49,309 nucleotides of DNA from an uncultured bacterium (lineage in GTDB: Bacteria > Acidobacteriota > Thermoanaerobaculia > Multivoradales > JAHEKO01), in the NCBI GenBank assembly GCA_905479655.1, contig CAJQNK010000037.1, positions 1-49,309 on the forward strand. The letters are read 5' to 3'. This document shows, one piece after another, positions 38,833 through 47,666 of the stretch; the first letter of the stretch is position 1; each line of letters opens with the position of its first letter. A program made the position numbers and the translations under genes. Below the pieces are notes generated by a model, which made no database searches, had not been told where the DNA came from, and saw nothing but the letters and a program-made list of their open reading frames with translations.

Positions 38833-40067
38833 GCCTCGGCTCTCTCGATCAGGGTCCAGGTGGCCGCTCCCCCCTGGGCCATGGACGGGACCAGCAGGCG
38901 ATGGGCCTGCCGCAACACGCCGCCGGGGAAGGGGGAGATTCCGATCTCCGGGTCCTCCTCGGCGAAACCGGGCACGGGCCCGAAGGCGCCGCCGTCGAGC
39001 GCGTGGACGGCGGCGGCGAGCTGGGTTCCCGGACTCTCCCCCAGCCACCCTTTGGGTGCGAGGATCGGAGGCAACTCCCCCGGTGACCCGAAGGAGGCGA
39101 GGACCCGGCCCTCGAGGCGGTCGCCACCGCGTGATCCCGAGGCGCCGCTCACGACGGCGTCGATGGAGCCCGGCTCGATGTCGGCGCGCTTCAGGGCGTC
39201 GGCGAGCGCCGCCGCGAGCCCGGTCGGGTCGGCGCTCCAGCCGATGGGGCCGCACATGGGGTCGAAGGCCGAGCCCAGGGGGCGGATGCGGGCCAGGCCC
39301 CGTCCGCCACGGGACAACGCGCGCGATCGCGGCTCCAGGATGGCGATGACGGCGCCCTCGGTCGCCAGGACGCCGTTTCGCCGGCGGTCGAACGGCCTGG
39401 GCGTCTCTCCGTCCGGGCGACCGGGCTCGGCGCGAGCGAGGGCTCGGAAGCGGTCCAGGAAGGCGTGGAGAAGAGGGGTGAGCTCGTCGACCCAGCCGAC
39501 GATGGCGACATCCACCCTGCTGTTCGCCAGGGCGCGGGTCGCCCCGGCCAGGGCGGCCCCGAGACCGGCCTCCCTCTGACTGATCGTCAGGTTGGGGCCC
39601 CGGACCTGGAGGAGACGGGCGATCTGGGCCGCCGGTGCGTTGGCCACCGACTCGGTGAAATGGAGGGGGGAGGCGCACTGCGGGCCCTCGATCAGGATCT
39701 GGCGCAGCAACGCCTCCGTGAACTCGCTCGGCCCGAACATCGTCGCCAGCCAGATCCCGGTCCGCTCCGAGGGGAGGGCTTCGGGTGTCAGCCCGGCCTC
39801 CTCCAGCGCCAGGTGGGCGGCGGAGACCGCGAGCTTCGACGGGCGGCTCATCCTCCGCAGCTCGCCCGTGGAGACCCAGGGCCTCGGGTCCAACTCCGGC
39901 ACGGGCAGGGCGAGCCGGGCTCCTGTCGGAAGGTGGTAGCCGGCGGAGCGGTCGACGGCGACGAGCGGGGGCGTTCCGGCGACGAGCCGATCCGCGATCG
40001 CCGCGCGGCCCGTGCCCGCGCCCGTCAGGCAGCCGAGCCCGGTCAGCCATTGGGTCCGGTCATTCAT
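38829..40067 (-). CDS. Beta-ketoacyl synthase lacking the active-site Cys (chain-length-factor-like)
   Basis: KS fold (LALEEAGLTPEALPSERTGIWLATMFG); nucleophile region reads NLTISQREAGLGAALAGATRAL instead of TVSSACASGALAIGEAL. Confidence 0.88.
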   Translation of the reverse strand: MNDRTQWLTGLGCLTGAGTGRAAIADRLVAGTPPLVAVDRSAGYHLPTGARLALPVPELDPRPWVSTGELRRMSRPSKLAVSAAHLALEEAGLTPEALPSERTGIWLATMFGPSEFTEALLRQILIEGPQCASPLHFTESVANAPAAQIARLLQVRGPNLTISQREAGLGAALAGATRALANSRVDVAIVGWVDELTPLLHAFLDRFRALARAEPGRPDGETPRPFDRRRNGVLATEGAVIAILEPRSRALSRGGRGLARIRPLGSAFDPMCGPIGWSADPTGLAAALADALKRADIEPGSIDAVVSGASGSRGGDRLEGRVLASFGSPGELPPILAPKGWLGESPGTQLAAAVHALDGGAFGPVPGFAEEDPEIGISPFPGGVLRQAHRLLVPSMAQGGAATWTLIERAEA

Positions 40068-41328
40068 CCGGTGCGTCTTGTCGGTCGCTGGTCGCCAGCA
40101 CCAGGGCGGCGTTCGCTCCGCCGAAAGCGAGGCTGGTGGAGAGTGCGACGGCCGGGCGCGACAGTCGACGGCTCGCCCCCGTCACCAGATCGACGGCGAG
40201 CTCGGGATCCGCTTCGGCCGGGCCCGGCGTGGCGTACACGCAGCCGTCCTCGAACCCCAGGATCACCGTGACGGCCTCGATCGCGCCCGACGATCCCAGG
40301 AGGTGGCCGACACTTCCCTTCGGTGCCGTCAACGGCGGCACCTCACCCGCGCCGAAGACCGCTTCGAGGGCCCGGGTCTCCGCGCTGTCGTTCAGCGGCG
40401 TGCCGGTGCCGTGGGCGTTGATCACCGTGACGTCGGCGGGTTTCAGTTCGGCGTCCCGGAGAGCGAGCCGGATCGCCTCGCTCGCTCCCCGCCCGTTGGG
40501 CTCCGGCGCGGTCATGTGATGCGCATCGCAGGTCGTTCCGAAGCCGGCCACCTCGGCGAGCGGACGCTGATTCCGGTCGATGGCGGAGGAGAGGCGCTCC
40601 AGGACCAGCACCGCCGCTCCCTCTCCGAGGCTCAGTCCCGCACGCCGGGACCGGAAGGGCAGGCAGGGCTCCTCGTCCACCGCACGCAGACTGTTGAAGC
40701 CCGAGTAGGTGAGCTGGGCGAGCGAGTCCGCACCCCCGGCCACCGCGATGTCCAGCTCGCCCTCCCGCAGCAGCTCCAGGGCCTCCCCGATGGCCAGCGC
40801 CCCCGAAGCGCACGCCGACGACACGGTCCAGACCTGACCCCGGGCTCCGAGCTCCCTGGCGAGGGCGTCTCCGGGGGAGTTGAGCTGTTGGGAGACGAGA
40901 CTGCGGAGACGGCGAGGCCCGGAGCCGATCCCGAGCATGCGAGCCACGAGCCCCTCGGCCTCCGCCATGCCGGCGGTGCTGGTGCCGAAGAAGACGCCGA
41001 GGCGTTCGGGTGCCACCCGGGGCCGCGCCTGCGCCCAGGCCTCGAGACCGGCGGCGAGGGCGAACCGGTCCGTGAGCGCGGCCCCGGAACGCGCGCCCGA
41101 CCCGAGGGAGCCGTCCGGCGTGGATCCCGGAACCTCCGCCGCGATGCGGGTCCGCTGGGCGCGGGTATCGAAACGCCTCGTCTCCCGGATGACCGTCGTG
41201 CCGCTGCGCAAGCCACGGCGGAGCGCTTCGCCCCCCCATCCGTAGCCGCTCACGGCACCGATGCCGGTGACCACGATCGGATCTCGCCGCCCCCGGGCCT
41301 CGAGGAGAGGGCCTCCCGGGGAGCTCAA
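40060..41328 (-). CDS. Beta-ketoacyl-ACP synthase (FabF-like, intact Cys)
   Basis: IVVTGIGAVSGYGWGGEALRRGL; VWTVSSACASGALAIGEALELL; VINAHGTGTPLNDSAETRAL; PKGSVGHLLGSSGAIEAV. Confidence 0.95.
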   Translation of the reverse strand: MSSPGGPLLEARGRRDPIVVTGIGAVSGYGWGGEALRRGLRSGTTVIRETRRFDTRAQRTRIAAEVPGSTPDGSLGSGARSGAALTDRFALAAGLEAWAQARPRVAPERLGVFFGTSTAGMAEAEGLVARMLGIGSGPRRLRSLVSQQLNSPGDALARELGARGQVWTVSSACASGALAIGEALELLREGELDIAVAGGADSLAQLTYSGFNSLRAVDEEPCLPFRSRRAGLSLGEGAAVLVLERLSSAIDRNQRPLAEVAGFGTTCDAHHMTAPEPNGRGASEAIRLALRDAELKPADVTVINAHGTGTPLNDSAETRALEAVFGAGEVPPLTAPKGSVGHLLGSSGAIEAVTVILGFEDGCVYATPGPAEADPELAVDLVTGASRRLSRPAVALSTSLAFGGANAALVLATSDRQDAPDE

Positions 41329-41621
41329 GATGCCGCCGACTCTCCCTCGGAGGAGAGCTTGTCGATCATCCTGGCGAGGGAGGACACCGTCGCGAAGTCC
41401 TCGGGGTTGATCGCCTGACCGTCGATCCGGATGCCGAAGTGCTTCTCGAAGACGACCACGAGCTCGAGGGCATCCACCGAGTCGAGGCCGAGGCCGTCGT
41501 CGAAGAGAGGCTCATCGTCGCCGATCTCGCCCGGCTGCGTTCCCTCGAGCGAGAGGGCCTCGACGATCAGCTTCTTGATCTGCTGTCGTAGGGCAGAGTG
41601 AGGCGAGTGCATTCCTTTCAC
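41325..41621 (-). CDS. Acyl carrier protein
   Basis: LFDDGLGLDSVDALELVVVFEKHFGIRI (phosphopantetheine Ser in DSVD). Confidence 0.95.
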   Translation of the reverse strand: MKGMHSPHSALRQQIKKLIVEALSLEGTQPGEIGDDEPLFDDGLGLDSVDALELVVVFEKHFGIRIDGQAINPEDFATVSSLARMIDKLSSEGESAAS

Positions 41622-41711
41622 CTCCGATTCGAGGGCACGATCGCCGACCTCCAGAGTATATGATCCAGCAACCTCGGGAGGCTCGATCGGTCGAGATCTT
41701 CCCGCCGCTCC

Positions 41712-43151
41712 ATGGTCTCATCCGTTGCCGATGGTCCAATCGACGACCCCCTGGTGGAGGGGTTCGACCGTCTGGCCGCGAACGACGGCGAGGCGGTCGT
41801 GGTCGACTCCCTGGCCGGGCGATGCACGCGGCAGGAGCTGCGCGCCTTGTCCTTTCGGGTCGCAGCCCGGCTGACGGCTCGAGGGATCCTCCCGGGTCAG
41901 GTCGTCGGCCTCGCGGCGGCCAACGGAGCCGGTTTTCTCGCCGGGTTGCTGGGGGTCCGACGGGTCGGGGCGGCCGTCCTGTTGCTGGATTCGGGCATGC
42001 CCGAGCGCGAGCGACTCTCGATCGGCGCCGCGATGGGGGCTCGGGGCGTGCTCCAGGTGCGGTCCGCGCTCGCCCGACTCGGGGACTTCGGCTGGCTGGA
42101 GCTCCGGGGCGAGCTGGTGACGCTGGCTCCCGAGGTCGGGTTCCTGAAGCTCACCTCGGGGAGCAGCGGCCGACCCTCCGGGATTCTCACTCCCTCTCGT
42201 TGCCTCCTGGCGGACGACCGGGCGCTGGCGATCTCGATGGGGCTGCGCGACGAGGACAGGATCGTCGCGGCGGTTCCGATGTCCCACTCCTACGGACTCT
42301 CGAGCATCGCACTTCCGGCCCTGGCGCGCGGCTCCGTCGTCCTGGTGTCGGACACCGCGGATCCGTTCGCCGTGACGCGGGTTCTCGGGCGTCTGCGGCC
42401 GACCGTCCTGCCCACGGCGCCTGCCTACCTCGGCGCTCTGACGCGGAGATCGGAGGCTGAGCCCCTGCCGGATTCGCTCCGACTGGTGTTGAGCGCGGGC
42501 GCCCCCCTCGCGCCGGAGGTGGCTCGGCTCTTTCGCGCGACCTTCGGGCGGCCCGTTCACGTATTCTACGGCGCGAGCGAATGCGGCGGGATCACCTTCG
42601 ACCCGGTGGGTGACGCGGCGGAGAGGGGGACGGTCGGCCGTCCCGTGGCGGGGGTGGCGCTGGACGTTTCGGTGGACGGCGATCCGGGCGGCGCGGGTCG
42701 GTTGACGGTCCGCTCGCCGGCGGTGGCGCTGGGCTATCACCCGGCGGCCGGTGACCGTCTCGACGGGCGTCGCTTCGTGACCGACGACCTGGTGACGAGG
42801 CGGGGGAGGGAGCTGGTCCTCGAGGGGCGGATCGGTCACCTGGTCAACATCCGGGGCCGGAAGGTCAATCCCCGGGAGGTGGAGAGGGTCCTGATGGAGA
42901 TGCCGGGAGTCGGGGAGGTGGCCGTCCTCGGGCTGACGCCGGAGGGAGGCACCGAGTCGGTTGTGCGCGCCGTCGTCTGCACGTCGGTCGTCGCGGTCGG
43001 TGAGCTCCGCGAGTGGTGTCGGCGTCGTCTCGCGTCGCACAAGATCCCCAGGAGCTTCGTGCGGGTGGATGACCTTCCGCGCACCCTTCGGGGCAAGATC
43101 GATCGGCGGTCGCTCTCGGCGCTCGCGGCGGGAGGCGGGGATGGTGCCTGA
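41712..43151 (+). CDS. Acyl-CoA/acyl-ACP ligase (AMP-dependent synthetase)
   Basis: FLKLTSGSSGRPSGILTPSRCLLAD; YGASECGGITFDPVGD; NIRGRKVNPREVERVLMEMPGVGEVAVLG; LRGKIDRRSL. Confidence 0.93.
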   Translation: MVSSVADGPIDDPLVEGFDRLAANDGEAVVVDSLAGRCTRQELRALSFRVAARLTARGILPGQVVGLAAANGAGFLAGLLGVRRVGAAVLLLDSGMPERERLSIGAAMGARGVLQVRSALARLGDFGWLELRGELVTLAPEVGFLKLTSGSSGRPSGILTPSRCLLADDRALAISMGLRDEDRIVAAVPMSHSYGLSSIALPALARGSVVLVSDTADPFAVTRVLGRLRPTVLPTAPAYLGALTRRSEAEPLPDSLRLVLSAGAPLAPEVARLFRATFGRPVHVFYGASECGGITFDPVGDAAERGTVGRPVAGVALDVSVDGDPGGAGRLTVRSPAVALGYHPAAGDRLDGRRFVTDDLVTRRGRELVLEGRIGHLVNIRGRKVNPREVERVLMEMPGVGEVAVLGLTPEGGTESVVRAVVCTSVVAVGELREWCRRRLASHKIPRSFVRVDDLPRTLRGKIDRRSLSALAAGGGDGA

Positions 43152-43962
43152 CCGGCCCGCACGGGACGGGCTGCATTCGCTTCGCCCTCTGCCTCCACTG
43201 CCGTGGTTGCCTGGACTGCACCTACTGCTCGCGCTGGGCTGCGCGGTCGCGCCGCGCCGGTGGCGCTGGTGGTTGGGAGGCCTCCTCGCGGTTCACGCCC
43301 CGCTCGTGGCCGGGTCTCTCCTGCCGCGCAGCGGGTGGCTCGGCCCGAACCTGCGGCGGCTCTCGCCGGCGGCGCGGGCTCGGCGCGAGATCGCGCTCAC
43401 GTTCGACGACGGACCGGATCCGGTGGCGACCCCGAGGGTCCTGGCGCTCCTGGAGGCCGCGGGCGCCCGCGCGACGTTCTTCTGCGTCGGCGAACGGGTG
43501 GAGGCGTTTCCCGAGATCGCGCGAGAGATCGTGGGCCGGGGGCACCGTGTCGAGAACCACACCCATCGCCATCGCTATCTCTTCGCCCTCCTCGGGCCGC
43601 GAGGCCAGGCTCGGGAGATCGACCGCGCCCAACGTGCCATCGCCGCGATCTGCGGCCGGGAGCCGACCCTGTTCCGCGCCCCGGCCGGGTTCCGAAGCCC
43701 GTTCACCCACGCGCTCCTCCGTCGGCGCGGGCTGTGCCTGGTCTCGTGGACCCGTCGGGGTCTGGACGGGGTCGATGGCGATGCGTCGCGGGTGTACGCT
43801 CGACTCGTGAGGGACCTCGGCCCGGGGCAGATCCTCCTGCTCCACGATGGCGGACGAGGAGCCTGCGGAGGGCTCGCGCCGGTCCTGGAGGTCCTGCCCC
43901 GCCTCCTGGAGGAGATCCGGCGTCTCGGCCTCACTCCCGTGGCCCTCCGGAGCGGGCGATGA
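43141..43962 (+). CDS. Polysaccharide deacetylase (NodB domain)
   Basis: EIALTFDDGPDPVATPRVLALLEAAGARATFFCVGERVEAFPEIAREIVGRGHRVENHTHRH; LFRAPAGFRSPF; ILLLHDGG. Confidence 0.93.
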   Translation: MVPDRPARDGLHSLRPLPPLPWLPGLHLLLALGCAVAPRRWRWWLGGLLAVHAPLVAGSLLPRSGWLGPNLRRLSPAARARREIALTFDDGPDPVATPRVLALLEAAGARATFFCVGERVEAFPEIAREIVGRGHRVENHTHRHRYLFALLGPRGQAREIDRAQRAIAAICGREPTLFRAPAGFRSPFTHALLRRRGLCLVSWTRRGLDGVDGDASRVYARLVRDLGPGQILLLHDGGRGACGGLAPVLEVLPRLLEEIRRLGLTPVALRSGR

Positions 43963-44432
43963 GCGTCGGGGTGAGGAGGTCAGGCTACCGCATCGAGGAG
44001 CTCCTGCCTCATCGAGGACCGGCTCTTCTGCTGGTGGATGTGATCGAGGTGGACGCGCAGAAGATCCGTGCCGTCGGTCGCATCGCCTCCGACCACCCGG
44101 CGGTCGGGTCGGAGGGCACGGCGCCGGTGGTTCTCGCGGTGGAGCTGGCCGCTCAGGGAGCGGCCGTGCTGGAGGCGTGGAACGCCGGCGATCGCGAGGG
44201 CGAATCGAGGATCGGCTACCTTGTCGGACTCCGCTCGGTGGGTCTCGCCGAAGGGACCCTGCCCGCCGAGACGCCCCTGCAGGTATGGGTCCGGCGGGAG
44301 GCGTCCGCGCCGCCGCTGGCTCGCTTCTCGATGCGGGTCTGGACCCGGGAGGTGGAGTGGGCCACCGGCATCCTCAGCACCTATCTGCCGGCGGAGGATC
44401 CGCGGCCCCCGGCGCGGTCCCGGCGCTCGTAG
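43959..44432 (+). CDS. 3-hydroxyacyl-ACP dehydratase-like (ApeP/ApeI-like hotdog)
   Basis: YRIEELLPHRGPALLLVDVIEVDAQKIRAVGRIASDHPA ... GYLVGLRSVGLAEGTL. Confidence 0.8.
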   Translation: MSVGVRRSGYRIEELLPHRGPALLLVDVIEVDAQKIRAVGRIASDHPAVGSEGTAPVVLAVELAAQGAAVLEAWNAGDREGESRIGYLVGLRSVGLAEGTLPAETPLQVWVRREASAPPLARFSMRVWTREVEWATGILSTYLPAEDPRPPARSRRS

Positions 44433-45462
44433 CCGACCGTCGACCGATCAGGAGCAGGTTCGCGAACGGGGTGCGGCCGGCCATCGGTCGGGTCTCCACC
44501 TCCAGCCCGAGCTGCCCGAGGCAGCTCCGCAGTCGCTCGATCTTCCGATAGCGGAAGCGCTGCCCGGGACGTCCCCGCGCGATCGCACGGAGTCTCTCCG
44601 CCAGGCGGGTGACCAGGAAACGGGCGCCCGCCGCGGCGTCCGCTTCCCGCACCAGGAGCACACCTCCCGGTTTCAGGGCCTCGGCGCAGCGACGAAGGAG
44701 CGGCCCCTGCTCCTCCTCCGGGAGGTAGTGCAACACGTCGAGCAGGGCGACGGTGTCGCAAGGGGGCAGGGCGACGCGCGCGGCATCGCCCTCGACGATC
44801 TCGGCCCGGGGTCCGAGCGCCCGTCTGGCAACCCGCACCGCCTTCCGGTCGTGGTCGACACCGAACAGGCGGGGTTCTCCCGGCTCGACCAGGCGGGCGG
44901 ACCCGGGTTCGCCAGGGCCGCGCCGCCCCGCGTCGACCAGGGCCAGCAGCACGCCCCTGCCACAGCCGACGTCGGCGAGACGGCCCGTTCGCGGAATCCA
45001 ATCCGACTCGAGGATGGCCCGGAAGAGCGGGTCGTGCCGGAGCTTTCCGCGAACGAACTCCCAGTGGACGATGCCGCTGTCGAGGTACGGACCTGCGGCC
45101 TCCTCGACGAGTCGTTCGAAGCTGCCGGTGCGGCGCCATCGCGAGCCGACGAAGAAGGCGACGACGCCTGCCGTGACCCCCAGGACGGCGCCGACGACGA
45201 GGCTGCCCAGAAGGAGGTCGCGACCCAGGGGGAGGAGCTCGAGGTGTCGTGGGGCCAGGTCCGCCAGGTCCGGCCACCGCCCCCGGGTGATCCGCCGGCC
45301 GATGCCGACCTCGAGGTAGAGGAGGAACGGGGCCGTGAGCGGGTTGCTGACGTGAGCGGCCAGATAGGTCTTCAGACGACTGACCTGCAGAAGGCTCGCC
45401 AGGGCCGTGCAGATCGCCAGGTGCAGGCCGTAGACCGGTATGCAGCCCACGAAGCAGCCCAC
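44374..45462 (-). CDS. DUF2062 membrane domain fused to class I SAM methyltransferase
   Basis: GCFVGCIPVYGLHLAICTALASLLQVSRLKTYLAAHVSNPLTAPFLLYLEVGIG (DUF2062); LADVGCGRGVLLALVDAG, VALLDVLHYLPEEEQGPLLRRCAEALKPGGVLLVREAD (methyltransferase). 5' end uncertain. Confidence 0.85.
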   Translation of the reverse strand: MGCFVGCIPVYGLHLAICTALASLLQVSRLKTYLAAHVSNPLTAPFLLYLEVGIGRRITRGRWPDLADLAPRHLELLPLGRDLLLGSLVVGAVLGVTAGVVAFFVGSRWRRTGSFERLVEEAAGPYLDSGIVHWEFVRGKLRHDPLFRAILESDWIPRTGRLADVGCGRGVLLALVDAGRRGPGEPGSARLVEPGEPRLFGVDHDRKAVRVARRALGPRAEIVEGDAARVALPPCDTVALLDVLHYLPEEEQGPLLRRCAEALKPGGVLLVREADAAAGARFLVTRLAERLRAIARGRPGQRFRYRKIERLRSCLGQLGLEVETRPMAGRTPFANLLLIGRRSATSAGTAPGAADPPPADRC

Positions 45463-45788
45463 GCCGACGGCGATCCCCGTCTCCCCAGGTCGTGAGCCCT
45501 CGGTCCGCAGGGACCTGTGGAGCTCGGCCAGGGCCCGGGCGAAACGTCTCCTGCGGGTGTCGGGCTCAGCGAGGCGTTTTTCGATCTCGATCTCCGCCTC
45601 CTGTCAGCTCCGTCGCTCCGGACGCGTCGTGGGATGGGGAGGACGTTCGCATCGAGCGGGCTCGGCCATTGTATTCGCGACCGCCTCCCGGGGGTGCCCC
45701 GTGCGCAGGCGGGGCGGGTGGTAGTTTGTCCTCTCGGCCAGGAGACCATCACGCGCGTCGACGGGAGGGGAAGGAGCAGCACGGGACC

Positions 45789-47666
45789 ATGGAGCGAGAC
45801 GACAGCCGCCGGAGGCCGGACGCCCCCCCAGATCCCGGAACCCCAGCTCCCGGAACCCCAGATCCCGGAACCCCAGCTCCCGGAACCCCAGCTCCCGGAA
45901 CCCCACCTCCCGAAACCCCAGGTCCCGACATTCCAGGATCTGACACCCCAGGCCCTGACCTTTCCGGGAGCCCCCACGCCGCCCGGGTCCTCGGCACCGA
46001 GGATGCCACGCCGCTCGAGTTCTGGGTGGTGGTGGAGCCGGGGCAGAGCCTGCAGCTCGACGACGTGGTGGCCCTGGAGAGGGACCTCCCGGGGGGCGAG
46101 CGGGTCTCGATCTACGGTGTCGTGACCCAGATGCGGGCGCGCCACGAGGGCGCCCGCTTCGACAACGACGTCTTCCTGGTCGAGGACGGTGTCCTGCCCG
46201 CCGAGATCGCCGAGGCCGCCCAGGTGACGGCCACGCGCTTCGAGCCGGAGCGCTTCGTGCCGCCTCTGCCGGGCGCGCCGGTCCGGCGGGCGCGGGGCGC
46301 CGAGAGGGAGAGGGCTCTCTTCTTCGACCGCATGGAGCGGCGGCTGGCCGCGGGCCTCACGCGCGACGGCGAGCCGGCCTGGCTGGACCTCGACTTCCTC
46401 GACGGCACCCGGGGCGCCCACGTCAACATCAGCGGCGTTTCGGGCGTCGCCACCAAGACCAGCTACGCGACCTTCCTCCTCTACGGCCTCTTCCATTCCG
46501 GAGCTCTGGGGGGGGAGGCGCTCAACACCCGCGCCCTGGTGTTCAACGTCAAGGGCGAGGACCTGCTCTTCCTGGACCGGGCCAACGCCCGCCTCGACCC
46601 GACCCAGGCCGCGCGCTACCGGGCCCTGGGCCTCACCGCCGGACCGTTCCGCTCCGTCTCGTTCTGGGCGCCGCCGCGCCGGGGCACCGAGGAGGTGATC
46701 CCGGACGTCGCCACGCGGCTCTCGGACGTCTCTTCGTACCTCTGGACGCTCGCGGAGCTATGCGCCGAGGGGCTGCTGCCCTTCCTCTTCACCGACGCCT
46801 CCGACGAGCGGCAGTACTCGATGGTGGTGCACAACGTCACGGCGCGGCTGCGTCACGCCGAGCCGCGGGACGACGGCGGGGTCACGATCGAGGGCCACGC
46901 GATCGTCCGCTTGCGCGACCTGGTGGAGCTGGTGGCCGAGCGGGTGCAGGACGAGACGACGCGCCGCGACTGGGCCGGGCCGGCGATCGGCGCCGGGACC
47001 GTCGCGGCCTTCGTCCGCCGGCTGCACGGCGCCGCGCGGCACCTGGAGCACCTGATCCGCGGCGGCGTCGCCGACCCGGAGCGCCACCGCATCCGCCGCG
47101 ATGCCCAGGTTACCGTCGTCGACCTTCACAACCTTCACGAGCGGGCCCAGCGCTTCGTGGTGGGCGTCGAGCTGGCCCGCGCCTTCGAGGAGAAGGAGCG
47201 CACCGGTCGTCCCGACCCGCGCTGGTACGTGGTGCTCGACGAGCTCAACAAGCACGCGCCGCGCGAGGGCTCGAGCCCGATCAAGGAGATCCTCCTCGAT
47301 ATCGCCGAGCGCGGCCGCTCCCTCGGGATCCTGCTCATCGGGGCGCAGCAGACCGCCAGCGAGGTGGAGCGGCGCATCCTGGCCAACTCGGCCATCCGGG
47401 TGACGGGGCGGCTGGACAGCGGCGAGGCCCAGCGCTCCGAGTACGGCTGGTTGCCGCCGGTGCTGCGCCGGCGGGCGACGATCGTCAAGCCCGGCACGAT
47501 GGTGCTATCGCAGCCCGAGCTGCCCCTGCCGCTGGTGCTCGAGTTCCCGTTCCCGGCGTGGGCGACGCGGCCCGAGGAGGCCGGGGAGGGGGATGGCTGC
47601 GGCCGGAGTGGGGACCCCGCAGCGGACGACCCCTTCGGCGCGCTGACGCCCGAGGGGACGCGTTGA
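45789..47666 (+). CDS. HerA-like ATP-binding protein (DUF87/HerA superfamily)
   Basis: HAS-barrel-like start (VEPGQSLQLDDVVALERDLPGGERVSIYGVVTQM); ISGVSGVATKTSYATFLLY P-loop-like; YVVLDELNKHAPREGSSPIKEILLDIAERGRSLGILLIGAQQTASEVERRILANSAIRVTGRLD. Confidence 0.88.
   Translation: MERDDSRRRPDAPPDPGTPAPGTPDPGTPAPGTPAPGTPPPETPGPDIPGSDTPGPDLSGSPHAARVLGTEDATPLEFWVVVEPGQSLQLDDVVALERDLPGGERVSIYGVVTQMRARHEGARFDNDVFLVEDGVLPAEIAEAAQVTATRFEPERFVPPLPGAPVRRARGAERERALFFDRMERRLAAGLTRDGEPAWLDLDFLDGTRGAHVNISGVSGVATKTSYATFLLYGLFHSGALGGEALNTRALVFNVKGEDLLFLDRANARLDPTQAARYRALGLTAGPFRSVSFWAPPRRGTEEVIPDVATRLSDVSSYLWTLAELCAEGLLPFLFTDASDERQYSMVVHNVTARLRHAEPRDDGGVTIEGHAIVRLRDLVELVAERVQDETTRRDWAGPAIGAGTVAAFVRRLHGAARHLEHLIRGGVADPERHRIRRDAQVTVVDLHNLHERAQRFVVGVELARAFEEKERTGRPDPRWYVVLDELNKHAPREGSSPIKEILLDIAERGRSLGILLIGAQQTASEVERRILANSAIRVTGRLDSGEAQRSEYGWLPPVLRRRATIVKPGTMVLSQPELPLPLVLEFPFPAWATRPEEAGEGDGCGRSGDPAADDPFGALTPEGTR
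45826..45960 (+). repeat. 15-bp tandem repeat array (9 units, degenerating toward 3'), encoding P[DAG]PGT pentapeptides
   Basis: ccccagMtcccggaa units at 45826, 45841, 45856, 45871, 45886, then degenerate copies to 45960. Confidence 0.92.

Noticed and set aside
41655-41660. Minus-strand -10-like TATACT in the divergent ACP/ligase gap
   Set aside because: No convincing -35 at the expected spacing; not strong enough to list as a promoter.
43966-43988. Third copy of the GGTGAGAAGG-CAGGCTA-like motif (gtgaggaggtcaggcta)
   Set aside because: Lies inside the dehydratase coding sequence and is less similar; probably chance.
45826-45960. Possible CRISPR-like array
   Set aside because: Units are contiguous 15-mers without spacers and in frame with the coding sequence, so it is a coding tandem repeat.
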